A stretch of DNA of 64,000 bases from positions 59,308 to 123,307 of the forward strand of contig JAWKWA010000012.1 in the NCBI GenBank assembly GCA_041397765.1, given 5' to 3'. The notes beneath the pieces were generated by a model that searched no databases, was not told the DNA's origin, and saw nothing but the letters and a program-made list of their open reading frames with translations. The DNA comes from JAWKWA01 sp041397765 (GTDB taxonomy: Bacteria; Pseudomonadota; Alphaproteobacteria; Rhizobiales; Hyphomicrobiaceae). Positions 8,364-19,699 of the stretch are shown here, piece by piece. Both the position numbers and the translations under genes were made by a program. Position 1 is the first letter of the stretch; each line of letters begins with the position of its first letter.

Positions 8364-9581
8364 TCAAGCCACGACCGCCTCGCCGAGGACGACGATCGCG
8401 AGGCCGAGCAGGAAGAGCGCGAGGAAGCCCGCCACCCTCCATGCCCCGCGATCGAGCCGAGCCGCCCCGAGCAGTGCGATCAGCGCCTCCATCGCGTAGT
8501 AGAAGGCGAAGGCCCGCGAGGCATAGCTGATGATCTGGAACACATCCGCCGTCCATGTCAGCAGGAGGCCGACCGCCGTCAGCAGCAGATAGGCCTGGCG
8601 CGGCGTCACCGCCCCTCTCGTCAGCTCGCTGAGGAGGCCGCCGGAGCCCGCCGTGTCGGCGATCGCCGCGCTGAACTGGGCGCTGAGCGCCGCCGCGACG
8701 AGCAGTGCCGGCAGCACCGGCGACACCACCCGCATCATGTCGATGATCGCCGTCTCGGAGAGTTTCAATTCCGAGCGCTGAAAGAGATAGGTGATGAGCC
8801 CGATATAGACCATGTAGATGGCCGTGGTGACCCATTGGGCGAGCTGCATCGAGCGGATGCGCATGGGAGGGTCGTAGTGCCGTCCCAGATAGCGGGAGGT
8901 CTCGAAGCCCTGCACGGTGATGAGAAGGCCGAACGCCAGCGTCACCGCATCGACACCGACCAGCGCCGGCGGATTGAAGACGAGCCCGCCATCGGCGAGC
9001 TTGACCGCGAAGGATGCCGCAAGCCCGACCAGCAGCCCCACGATGATCGACAGCTTGACGGTGACCGAGGCATATTCGAGCCGCTCCAGCACCTTGAAGC
9101 CGCGCCACCAGCCGACCGCCAGGATCGCCAGGAAGATCGCGCTCGTCAGAAGTCGCGCCTCGATGCCGTCGCGATAGCCGATGATGCTGACGCCGAACGC
9201 GCCGAACAGGTTGAGGTAGTAGGCAACGGAGATGAAATAGGCGAAGGCGAGTGCCCATGAGGCGACCATCTCGACCGCGAGCTCGGCCGCCGATCGCCCG
9301 CCCTGCGACTGCGCGAGCGCGATGGTCGCGATGTTGAACCGCACCGCCGCGCCGAACAGATAGGCCCCCGCACACAAGGCGAGCATGGCGAGGGGCGCGA
9401 AGCGCCCATAGGAGGCGAGCAGGATCGGCCCAAGCACCAGAAAACCGCTGCCGATGATCGAGGCGAGTGGCGTCACCATGGCCCGCCAGCGGGTGATGCC
9501 CGAGACGCGCGCCGAGAACATGACCGCCGCCGCCGCCAGCACCACGGCGAGGATCGCCAGATCGAGGATCACGGTGTGCAC
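8364..9581 (-). CDS. Polytopic membrane protein, APC-like permease
   Basis: This approximately 405-residue integral membrane protein has about eleven hydrophobic segments from residue 3 onward. The stretch TPLASIIGSGFLVLGPIL resembles the broken first helix (GxG) of amino acid/polyamine/cation (APC) superfamily transporters, and GFETSRYLGRHYDPPMR resembles their cytoplasmic loop. I cannot assign a substrate. A GTG at 9581 (VHTVILDLAIL) is the likely start because the first helix begins immediately after it and a GAGGG lies upstream; GTG 9572 is an alternative. It starts 23 bases after the end of meaB on the same strand, so ppdK, meaB and this gene are probably one transcript. Confidence 0.65.
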   Translation of the reverse strand: MHTVILDLAILAVVLAAAAVMFSARVSGITRWRAMVTPLASIIGSGFLVLGPILLASYGRFAPLAMLALCAGAYLFGAAVRFNIATIALAQSQGGRSAAELAVEMVASWALAFAYFISVAYYLNLFGAFGVSIIGYRDGIEARLLTSAIFLAILAVGWWRGFKVLERLEYASVTVKLSIIVGLLVGLAASFAVKLADGGLVFNPPALVGVDAVTLAFGLLITVQGFETSRYLGRHYDPPMRIRSMQLAQWVTTAIYMVYIGLITYLFQRSELKLSETAIIDMMRVVSPVLPALLVAAALSAQFSAAIADTAGSGGLLSELTRGAVTPRQAYLLLTAVGLLLTWTADVFQIISYASRAFAFYYAMEALIALLGAARLDRGAWRVAGFLALFLLGLAIVVLGEAVVA

Positions 9582-9604
9582 ATCGCGCTGCGACCCTCGA
9601 CGGC

Positions 9605-10593
9605 TCAGAGGGTCGACACGGTGAGCCGGGCCAGCACCGTCCGCGCCGTCTCGAACGGCCCGCTTCTGCCTGCCTCGCGCTCGATCAGCGCTTGTGCCGC
9701 CTGCAGGCCCTGCCGTCCGGCAGCCTCGCGGATCGCCTCGTCGACCCAGGCGCCCGCCTGCGCCCTGCGCGCCGCATCGAGCCGCCCGGATCCCGCAAGG
9801 AACGCCAGGTGATCGGCGAGTGCGGCGTCGAGCCCGTCCAGCCCTTCGCCCGTTTGCGACGACAGGCGGGTCACAGCCACCGGCCATTCGCCGGCCGTGG
9901 CGAGCGACAGCGCGGCTTTCAGCTCGGCCTCGGCGCGAAGGGCAGCCGCGCCGAAATCCGCCTTCGTCACCGCGATGATGTCGGGGATTTCCATGATGCC
10001 GGCCTTCATGAACTGCAGGCTGTCGCCCGAGCCCGGCTGCACGCACAACAGTACCGTATCGGCGATGCCGGTGATCTCGGCCTCCGACTGGCCGACACCG
10101 ACGCTCTCGACGATCACCCGGTCATAGACCGCGCGCATCAGCACCGCGACCGGATAGGCGAGATCGGCAAGGCCGCCGAGCCGCCCGCGCGAGGCGAGCG
10201 AGCGCACATAGACCCCCGGATCGAGCGGATCGGTCGCCATGCGCGTGCGGTCGCCGAGCAGCGCACCGCCCGAGCGCCGCGAGGAGGGATCGACCGCGAC
10301 GATGCCGACGGTCCGTCCCGCCGCCCGCCAGCGCCGGATGAGCGCATCGATCAGGCTCGACTTGCCGACGCCGGGCGGACCTGTGATGCCGACGACATGG
10401 GCCTTCGGCGCCGCCACCGCCCGATCGAGCAGAGCGACCACCGTCGGATCGCCGGGCCGGCGCTCGATCGCCGCCAGCGCGGCCGCCATCGCCCGCTTGC
10501 CACCCGCCGCGACGCCCTCGAGCGAGAATGCGTCCCCCCCGCCACCGCCAGGGCGTGACGCAGCCGGCCGAGGCTCGTCGCCGCCCGCCGCCA

Positions 10594-10594
<1 letters not shown>
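9605..10594 (-). CDS. meaB: MeaB/ArgK-type GTPase (methylmalonyl-CoA mutase chaperone family)
   Basis: This 329-residue G3E-family P-loop GTPase has Walker A TGPPGVGKSS at about residues 71-80, the switch region VDPSSRRSGGALLGDRTRM, the DRVIVESVGVGQSE segment typical of MeaB/ArgK, and the guanine-specificity TKAD. MeaB proteins load and protect the cobalamin cofactor of methylmalonyl-CoA mutase. No mutase gene is present in this window, so the partner must be elsewhere, or the protein serves another B12 mutase. Its ATG shares one base with the TGA of ppdK (TGATG), so the two genes are translationally coupled. The Gly/Pro-rich first 20 residues are not typical and may be disordered. Confidence 0.88.
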
Positions 10595-13329
<2,735 letters not shown>

Positions 13330-13584
13330 GGATCACCTTTCGGGTCTGATTCGGCCTTGCGCCGGCGCGCGGACGTTGGACCAGCCGCCACGGCCGATCA
13401 ACCCTGCCGTTGGCCGCACGGGGCGCCTCTGCACCGCCCCGATCCGCGGTCGCGCCGGCCCTTCCTCGCCCCTTGGCGGCCCTGCCCGCTCCCGCCCCCT
13501 TGGCTCCCCGTTGCGACGAGCATTGCGGCCCCGCCGGGGCTTTTGCTAACCAGTCGTGCCGGACGGCTCTTTGAGGAACATGCG

Positions 13585-15081
13585 ATGCAGGACAAGGCCA
13601 AGGCCAGGGGCGCCGCCGACAGGACCGATCTGATCGCCGGAGCGACCGGCGATTTCGAGGTCGTGATCGGCATGGAGATCCATGCCCAGGTCGCCTCGCG
13701 CTCCAAGCTCTTCTCCGGCGCCTCGACCGCCTTCGGTGGCGAGCCCAACAGCCATGTCTCGCTCGTCGATGCCGCCATGCCGGGCATGCTGCCCGTCATC
13801 AACCGGGAATGCGTCGCCCAGGCCGTCCGCACCGGGCTCGGGCTCAATGCCCGCATCAACCTCGTCTCGGTCTTCGACCGCAAGAACTATTTCTACCCCG
13901 ATCTGCCCCAGGGCTACCAGATCTCCCAGTACAAGCACCCGGTGGTCGGCGAGGGCGAAGTCATCGTCGACCTGCCGGACGGCGACAGCGTGACGGTCGG
14001 CATCGAGCGCGTCCATCTGGAGCAGGATGCCGGCAAGTCGGTGCACGACCAGCATCCCGACTATTCCTACGTCGATCTCAACCGCTCGGGCGTGGCGCTG
14101 ATGGAGATCGTGTCGCGGCCCGACATGCGCTCGGCCGAGGAGGCCAAGGCCTTCGTCGCCAAGCTGCGGACCATCCTGCGCTATCTCGGCACCTCCGATG
14201 CCGACATGGAGAAGGGCAATCTCAGGGCCGACGTCAATGTCTCGGTGCGCCGCCCGGGCGGGCCGCTCGGCACGCGCTGCGAGATCAAGAATGTCAACTC
14301 GATCCGCTTCATCGGCCAGGCGATCGAGGTCGAGGCGCGCCGCCAGATCGGCATCATCGAGGATGGCGGCACCATCGACCAGGAGACGCGCCTGTTCGAC
14401 GCCCGCTCCGGCGAGACGCGCTCCATGCGCTCCAAGGAGGAGGCGCACGACTACCGCTATTTCCCCGACCCCGACCTCCTGCCGCTCGAGCTCGAGCCCG
14501 CCTTTGTCGAGGCGCTGAGGCGCGACCTGCCCGAGCTTCCCGACGCCAAGAAGGCCCGCCTCGCCGCCGACTATGGCCTCTCGGCCTATGATGCCACGGT
14601 GCTGTCGGCCGAGCGCGCCTCCGCCGACTTCTTCGAGGACGTCGTGCGGGCGAGCGGCGGCCGCGACGGCAAATCGGCCGCCAACTGGATCATCAACGAG
14701 CTGTTCGGCCGGCTCAACAAGGAAGGCCGCGGCATCGCCGACAGCCCGGTTTCGGCCGTCCAGCTCGGCGGCCTCGTCAGCCTGATCGGCGCCGGCACCA
14801 TCTCCGGCAAGATCGCCAAGGACGTGTTCGAGATCCTCTGGTCCGAAGGCGGCGATCCGGCCGCCATCGTCAAGGCGCGCGGCCTCGAGCAGGTGACCGA
14901 TACCGGCGCCATCGAGAAGGCCGTCGACGAGATCATCGCCGCCAATCCCGACAAGGTCGATCAGGCCAAGGCCAAGCCGAGCATGATCGGCTGGTTCGTC
15001 GGCCAGGTGATGAAGGCGTCGGGCGGCAAGGCCAATCCGCAGGCCGTCAACGAGATCCTGAAGAAGAAGCTCGGCGTGTAG
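13585..15081 (+). CDS. gatB: Aspartyl/glutamyl-tRNA amidotransferase subunit B
   Basis: This 498-residue protein is the tRNA-binding subunit of the GatCAB complex, which makes Gln-tRNA or Asn-tRNA by amidating the misacylated tRNA. Visible signatures are EVVIGMEIHAQV, SKLFSGA, GMLPVIN, RKNYFYPDLPQGYQISQ, the kinase-like SYVDLNRSGVALMEIVS, and the C-terminal YqeY-like tail ending NEILKKKLGV. GAGGAA lies seven bases before the ATG at 13585. The same frame stays open for thousands of bases upstream across antisense ppdK, but that has no coding character. gatA and gatC are not next to it; a GNAT gene starts seven bases after its stop and may be co-transcribed. Confidence 0.95.
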   Translation: MQDKAKARGAADRTDLIAGATGDFEVVIGMEIHAQVASRSKLFSGASTAFGGEPNSHVSLVDAAMPGMLPVINRECVAQAVRTGLGLNARINLVSVFDRKNYFYPDLPQGYQISQYKHPVVGEGEVIVDLPDGDSVTVGIERVHLEQDAGKSVHDQHPDYSYVDLNRSGVALMEIVSRPDMRSAEEAKAFVAKLRTILRYLGTSDADMEKGNLRADVNVSVRRPGGPLGTRCEIKNVNSIRFIGQAIEVEARRQIGIIEDGGTIDQETRLFDARSGETRSMRSKEEAHDYRYFPDPDLLPLELEPAFVEALRRDLPELPDAKKARLAADYGLSAYDATVLSAERASADFFEDVVRASGGRDGKSAANWIINELFGRLNKEGRGIADSPVSAVQLGGLVSLIGAGTISGKIAKDVFEILWSEGGDPAAIVKARGLEQVTDTGAIEKAVDEIIAANPDKVDQAKAKPSMIGWFVGQVMKASGGKANPQAVNEILKKKLGV

Positions 15082-15088
15082 GGCGGCG

Positions 15089-15589
15089 ATGGCGGGGCCG
15101 GAAGAAATCGATCAGCGGGGCTCGAGCTCGGCCCCGCCGCTCACCATCCGCCCGGCCCGCATCGAGGATGTCGCCGCCATTCGCGATCTGATCGCCGACG
15201 ATCCCGTCAGCGCCCGGCGCGAGGATCTGAGCCAGGGTGCGCTTGCCCAATACGAGGCCGCCTTCCGGCGGATCGACGCCGAGCCGTCCGCCATGCTTTT
15301 CGTCGCCGAGGCGGGCGGTCGCCTCGTCGGCACCTATCAGCTCACGCTCACGCCCTATCTCTCGCGTGGCGGGCACCTGCGCGCGGCCATAGCCGCCGTC
15401 CGCGTTGCGCGCGACCTGCGCAGCCGCGGCATCGGCACGGCCATGATGCGCCATGCCCTCGCCCGCGCCCGCGAGCAAGGTGCCACGGTCGCCGAACTGA
15501 TGTCGGATGGCGAGCGCGCCGACGCGCACCGCTTCTATCGCCGCCTCGGCTTCGAGCCGACCCATCGGGGCTTCAAGCTGAAGCTCTGA
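15089..15589 (+). CDS. GNAT-family N-acetyltransferase
   Basis: The 166-residue protein carries a full GNAT fold: LTIRPARIEDVAAIRDLI at the start, the beta-strand segment MLFVAEAGGRLVGTYQLTL, the acetyl-CoA binding motif A (RVARDLRSRGIGTAMMRHAL, with the R/Q-x-x-G-x-G/A pattern), and DAHRFYRRLGFEPT at the end. The acceptor substrate cannot be read from the sequence. The gene begins seven bases after the gatB stop and is probably read through from it. The Shine-Dalgarno GGGCGG is weak and the spacing short, consistent with coupled translation. Confidence 0.85.
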   Translation: MAGPEEIDQRGSSSAPPLTIRPARIEDVAAIRDLIADDPVSARREDLSQGALAQYEAAFRRIDAEPSAMLFVAEAGGRLVGTYQLTLTPYLSRGGHLRAAIAAVRVARDLRSRGIGTAMMRHALARAREQGATVAELMSDGERADAHRFYRRLGFEPTHRGFKLKL

Positions 15590-15723
15590 CCTCTCGGGAA
15601 AGCCTCGACGAACGAAATCGGCAGGCGGACCGGGCGCTCGAGAGTGCCGACCCACCTGCCGATCGGGCAGTGTCGGGCTCCGCCCCAAACCGGGAGCCGC
15701 GCCACCGCCGAAACTGGCCTTGA

Positions 15724-16167
15724 TCAGTCGTGGTCACCCTCGTGGCCGGACCGCCCCTCGTGACCCGACTTGCCCTCGTGGCCCGACCTGCCGCTGCGCC
15801 CGGAGTCCTTGCCCGACTTGCCGCTACGGCCGCCCGAGTCGTCGCCGCCGCTGTGATGGCCGCCCGAGTCGTCGCCACCGCTGTGGTGGCCGCTGTCGTC
15901 GCTGCCGCTGCGATGGCCGCTGTCGTCGCTGCCGCTGCGATGGCCGCTGTCGTCGCCGCTGCGGCTGCGGCTGCGGCCGTTGTCGTCGCTGCGCTTGCGG
16001 GCATCGGCGACCGTGAACGCGCCGGGCATCGAGGCGGCGCTGACATGCGCCAGATCGTTGCCGGCGACGAGCGCCGCGCCGGAGGTGCTGGCCGAGGCGG
16101 GGGCCGCAAGACCGGCCGCCGCGACGATGGCGACGAGACCGGCGGAGGCGAGAGTAAGGCGCTTCAT
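15724..16167 (-). CDS. Secreted low-complexity His/Ser/Gly/Asp repeat protein
   Basis: The protein is 147 residues. A clear signal peptide (MKRLTLASAGLVAIVAAAG then LAAPASAS) leads into a short ordered segment (GAALVAGNDLAHVSAAS). After that comes a repeat region with four imperfect copies of the nine- to ten-residue unit DDSGHRSGS/DDSGGHHSGG, then three copies of the six-residue unit SGHEGK/R/D, ending EGDHD. Charged and His-rich repeats suggest metal binding or a disordered cell-surface or periplasmic role, but this is inference. I chose the ATG at 16167 because AGAGGA is at good spacing; an ATG two codons upstream is too close. Codon repetition creates long antisense ORFs that are not genes. 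No homologous named family is recognised. Confidence 0.72.
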   Translation of the reverse strand: MKRLTLASAGLVAIVAAAGLAAPASASTSGAALVAGNDLAHVSAASMPGAFTVADARKRSDDNGRSRSRSGDDSGHRSGSDDSGHRSGSDDSGHHSGGDDSGGHHSGGDDSGGRSGKSGKDSGRSGRSGHEGKSGHEGRSGHEGDHD

Positions 16168-16397
16168 GATCATGTCCTCTTCGGGTTTTGTCTTCGGCCG
16201 GTCCATCCGCGAGTGCCGCTCGCCCGACCGGCAAAAATCACCCTAGAGAGGAGGGCACGACGCCCCTGACCGTCGCAGTCAGCCAAATGTCAGCTTCAGG
16301 ACACGCCGGACCGCGATCGGACTTGACCGCCGGGCCCCGCCGCTTCCACGCTTCCCGGCCATGCGCGGCCCTCGGCCGCAAGTCAGGGAGATGATCG

Positions 16398-17177
16398 ATG
16401 GATCTGGGAATCGAAGGCCGCCGCGCCATCGTCTGCGCCGCGTCGAAGGGCCTTGGCAAAGGCTCCGCCATGGCGCTCGCCGCCGACGGCGTCGATCTTG
16501 TCATCAATGCGAGAGGTCGCGACCTGCTCGAGGCGACGGCCGAGCAGATCAGGTCCGCCCATGGCGTCAAGGTCACCGCCATCGCCGCCGACATCACCAC
16601 CGAAGAGGGCCGCCGGGCCGTGCTTGCCGCCTGTCCCGATCCCGACATCCTCGTCAACAATGCCGGCGGGCCGCCGCCCGGCGACTTCCGCAACTTCGCG
16701 CTCGACGATTGGCGGCGTGCCGTCGAGGGCAACATGCTGACGCCCCTCGCCCTCATCCACGAGACCGTCTACGGCATGATGGACAGGGGTTTCGGGCGCA
16801 TCGTCAACATCACCTCCTCCTCGGTGAAGTCGCCGATCCACACGCTGGAGCTCTCCAACGGCGCGCGGGCGGGCCTGACCGGCGCCGTCGCCGCCCTCGC
16901 GCGCCGCGCCGTCCGCCGCAACGTCACGATCAACGGGCTCCTGCCCGGCTGGCACGACACCGACCGCATCCGCTCGTCCATGGGCGGGCGGGCGAAGGCC
17001 GCCGGCATTCCCTATGATGCGTACATCGCAAAGGCTCTGGAGGAGACACCGGCCGGCCGCATGGGCACGATCGAGGAGTTCGGTGCGGCCTGCGCCTTCC
17101 TGTGCTCGGCGAAGGCGGGCTACATCACCGGTCAGAACATCCTGATCGACGGCGGCGATTTCCCCGGCCTCGTCTGA
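16398..17177 (+). CDS. Atypical short-chain dehydrogenase/reductase family protein
   Basis: The 259-residue protein has the SDR Rossmann fold: an N-terminal cofactor loop written CAASKGLGKG in place of TGxxxGIG, the ILVNNAGGPPPG segment, IVNITSSSVKSP around the catalytic Ser, and the C-terminal GQNILIDGGDFPG. The usual catalytic YxxxK is not present: the equivalent stretch is LELSNGARAGL. This places it in the atypical SDR group often annotated as 3-oxoacyl-ACP reductase-like; whether it is an active oxidoreductase is unclear. AGGGAG precedes the ATG at 16398. It is followed after 40 bases by a glyoxalase-fold gene on the same strand. Confidence 0.85.
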   Translation: MDLGIEGRRAIVCAASKGLGKGSAMALAADGVDLVINARGRDLLEATAEQIRSAHGVKVTAIAADITTEEGRRAVLAACPDPDILVNNAGGPPPGDFRNFALDDWRRAVEGNMLTPLALIHETVYGMMDRGFGRIVNITSSSVKSPIHTLELSNGARAGLTGAVAALARRAVRRNVTINGLLPGWHDTDRIRSSMGGRAKAAGIPYDAYIAKALEETPAGRMGTIEEFGAACAFLCSAKAGYITGQNILIDGGDFPGLV

Positions 17178-17217
17178 GCCCCGCCGCCCCCGTAGCTCCG
17201 CGCCCGGAGGACCTCCG

Positions 17218-17658
17218 ATGCCCTCAGCCCGCCTCGTGCCCGAGCTCCTCGTCGGCGACATCGCCCGCAGCCTCGCCTTCTATGTCGACCTCATAGGCTT
17301 CGTCGTCGCCTATGACCGGCCGGAGGAAGGCTTCGCCTATCTCGACCTCGAGGGCGCCGAGCTGATGCTCGAGGAAACCGCGGCCGACGATCCGGGGGCC
17401 TGGTGGACGGGTCCCCCCGAGCCGCCGCTCGGACGGGGCATCAACCTGCAGATCGAGGTGGCTGACATCGACGCCCTCGCCGCCCGGCTCGAGGCCGCGC
17501 GCCGGCCGCTCTTCAGGCCGCTGCAGGATCGCTGGTACCGTGCCGGAGCGCTCGAGGTCGGCAACCGCCAGCTTCTCGTTCAGGATCCCGACGGCTACCT
17601 CCTGCGCTTCTTCGGTGATCTGGGGGAGCGCCCGATCGCGGCCGTGACGCCCCGCTGA
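17218..17658 (+). CDS. Glyoxalase/bleomycin-resistance (VOC) family protein
   Basis: The 146-residue protein is a single vicinal-oxygen-chelate module pair: LVPELLVGDIARSLAFYVDLIGF, then FAYLDLEGAELMLEE, and the second half NLQIEVADIDALAARLE with QLLVQDPDGYLLRFFGDLG. This pattern is closest to bleomycin-resistance-type and glyoxalase-like proteins. A Glu in the LRF motif position typical of metal-binding members is replaced by the R-F-F sequence, so it may be a binding rather than a catalytic protein. CCGGAGGA provides the ribosome-binding site for the ATG at 17218. It probably shares a transcript with the SDR gene upstream. Confidence 0.83.
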   Translation: MPSARLVPELLVGDIARSLAFYVDLIGFVVAYDRPEEGFAYLDLEGAELMLEETAADDPGAWWTGPPEPPLGRGINLQIEVADIDALAARLEAARRPLFRPLQDRWYRAGALEVGNRQLLVQDPDGYLLRFFGDLGERPIAAVTPR

Positions 17659-17756
17659 AACCTGTCGGGGGCGCTTCGGCCACGTCACCGGTGCACGTCT
17701 CGCGTCGATATGCTTCGATGGGAACGGGAAGAGGAACCGCCGTGAGGGAAGGCCCG

Positions 17757-19010
17757 ATGCACATCGCTGCCCGCATCTTCGTCGCCGTGGTGTTCGCGGT
17801 GCTCGCCGCGTCCTTCTGGGCGACGACGGCTGCGCTCTGGTACGAATACCGGGGCCACGACTGGCTGACCATCGCCACCTTCTACAGCCATCTGTTCATT
17901 TTCTTTCCGCTGTTCGGCACCGTGGCGCTCATTGCCTTCTTCGTGCCGGCCTCGGTCTTCGTCGACCTTTATGTCGTCCGTCGCGTCAGCATCTTCGGTC
18001 GCACGCGCTTTCTGATCGGCACGCTCGCCCTGGCGGCGGTCTCCTGGGCCGTCGCGGAGGCGATGGTCTCGGGCTCCCAGCGCTGGGTCTTGGAGGTCGC
18101 GCCCGCCATGCTCGCCGGCGATCGCGGCGAGCCCGCCGGCTGCGACGGCACGGCCGGCCCGTGCGAGCGGCTGCCGGTGATGACCGTGCTCTCCAACGTG
18201 CGCAACGTCTCGCAGGTCCGCATCGGCCTCACCGACCTGACGCGGGACTGCAATCCCGATCCGCTCATCGAATGGAGCAGCCGCGTCACCGAGAAGCGCT
18301 CTTGCTTCGTCACCACGATCTTCCGTCCGGGGGCCTCGCTCAGCGACGATGCGTCCTGCTGCCGGGCGCAGCGCCGCTTCGTCGCGAGCGTCAATGAGAT
18401 GAACGCCGCGGCGCCCTCGCTGACCGGCCGCGTGCACAGGGCGCTGCTGCCGCTGAAGGTCTTCTTCCTGCTCGTGCTGCTCATCATCAGCCTGCTGCTG
18501 ATGGCCTGGCCGCGGACCATCCGCACGAGCTACCGCGATCTGCGCGAGAGCATCGACCGCGGCGTGCTCGCAGGTGCCGCGGTGATGATGTTCTTCCCGG
18601 CCATGAATCACGGCTTTCTCGAGCAGGCGGCGCTGGTCTCGGGAGAGGGCTCGTCGAGCTCGTACCGGCTGACGGCGCCGATCGTCTCGCTCGCCTTCGG
18701 CGCCTGGGGGCTCGTCCTGCTGTTCTACTACTACCGCAGCCGTGGCAGCCAGTTCGACCAGATCGCCCGCGTCGCAGGTCTCGTCTTCAGCGCCATCGCC
18801 ATCGTCAAATACGAGCTGATCATCGACCTGTGCGTGCGCCTCGCCGGCTCGGGCGCGACGCCCGTCACACTCGGCGTTCTCGCCGCCGTCGCACTCATCG
18901 CCCTTGGCGTCGTCTTCTTCGGCGTGCCCGACATCGGCGAGCCGGAACGGGCCGAGGGCGCTCCGGATACGGTGGAGCTGCCGGAGGATCAAAGCGTCGG
19001 GGGCCGCTGA
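17757..19010 (+). CDS. Orphan multi-pass membrane protein with Cys-rich loop
   Basis: The 417-residue protein has about three hydrophobic segments in residues 7-105, a soluble domain at about 106-220, and four to five more membrane segments from 223 to 390, ending in an acidic tail. The soluble domain contains six cysteines (about 129, 136, 165, 183, 201, 202), including a CC pair, which is unusual in this window and points to disulfides in an exported loop. I recognise no family. GAGGGAAGG precedes the ATG at 17757; an in-frame upstream extension to 17691 exists but lacks a ribosome-binding site. It is a monocistronic plus-strand gene followed by a long gene-free stretch. Confidence 0.7.
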   Translation: MHIAARIFVAVVFAVLAASFWATTAALWYEYRGHDWLTIATFYSHLFIFFPLFGTVALIAFFVPASVFVDLYVVRRVSIFGRTRFLIGTLALAAVSWAVAEAMVSGSQRWVLEVAPAMLAGDRGEPAGCDGTAGPCERLPVMTVLSNVRNVSQVRIGLTDLTRDCNPDPLIEWSSRVTEKRSCFVTTIFRPGASLSDDASCCRAQRRFVASVNEMNAAAPSLTGRVHRALLPLKVFFLLVLLIISLLLMAWPRTIRTSYRDLRESIDRGVLAGAAVMMFFPAMNHGFLEQAALVSGEGSSSSYRLTAPIVSLAFGAWGLVLLFYYYRSRGSQFDQIARVAGLVFSAIAIVKYELIIDLCVRLAGSGATPVTLGVLAAVALIALGVVFFGVPDIGEPERAEGAPDTVELPEDQSVGGR

Positions 19011-19699
19011 GGAATGCCGGCGCCCGGCTGCAATCGAAAGGGGCCGGCCGACGGGCCAGCCCCCCTCTTCTGGCCGGTGCGGGCGCACCGGCAGGCACGT
19101 CACGCTTCAGATACTTGGCGGATGATGCAATCGGGATCGGTTGAGGAAACGCACCGCCTGCCAGAAGATGAGCCGGAAAGCCTCTTCGGCGAGAACGCCC
19201 GATCTCGCCCTCAGCTCATCCCTAGACCATGCCCGACGCCTCAGCATGTGCCGCTCCATCGTTGGTGTCGCCGGCGCCGACGCTGGCCGCTCCGAGAGAC
19301 TTCCCCCCGCCTGGCTCACCCGACGCCTGACGCAAGACGCGCAGCAGGCTGCGCGGCCGGGCGATCGGACGGCTGGTGTCGGCAGTGGGCGGCCATGGCG
19401 CCGCGGTGACGGATGGGGTCCGTGCGCCTGGCGGCGCACGTCTGTCCTTCGTGATCGTGCCGACGGTCCCATCCGCTCCGTCTGACCTCAGGACAGGGCG
19501 AGTCGCGGCCGCCCGCGCCCCATCGAGGACGCGACAGGCCGCAGCCTCCACGTTCCGGATCGGCGGGGTCGCCGCCGCCCGGCCTGCCACGGCCTCATCC
19601 GCCGTGGCATGACGAAACGCTAGGTGATTCGTTTGACGGTTGGGTTAAATTCCCGTCCCGCACGAGGAATTCCGCTGCCGCAGTGACCCCGGCGGTTGC
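19011..19699. other. Gene-free stretch of about 690 bases
   Basis: Several short ORFs are open here on both strands, but none has a ribosome-binding site with a recognisable protein. A GC-rich inverted repeat (CCGGTGC with GCACCGG) lies near 19075-19092 and could help end transcription of the membrane-protein gene. The segment 19615-19670 is locally AT-richer and includes GGGTTAAATTCCC. I see no tRNA, terminator with T tract, or mobile element. Confidence 0.5.

Noticed and set aside
15730..16269. Ala/Val-rich plus-strand ORF over the repeat protein
   Set aside because: It mirrors the repetitive codons of the minus-strand gene, which has the signal peptide and ribosome-binding site.
19640..19670. 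Possible tRNA T-arm (GGGTTAAATTCCC)
   Set aside because: No matching acceptor, D or anticodon arms are found around it and the invariant TTC pattern is missing.
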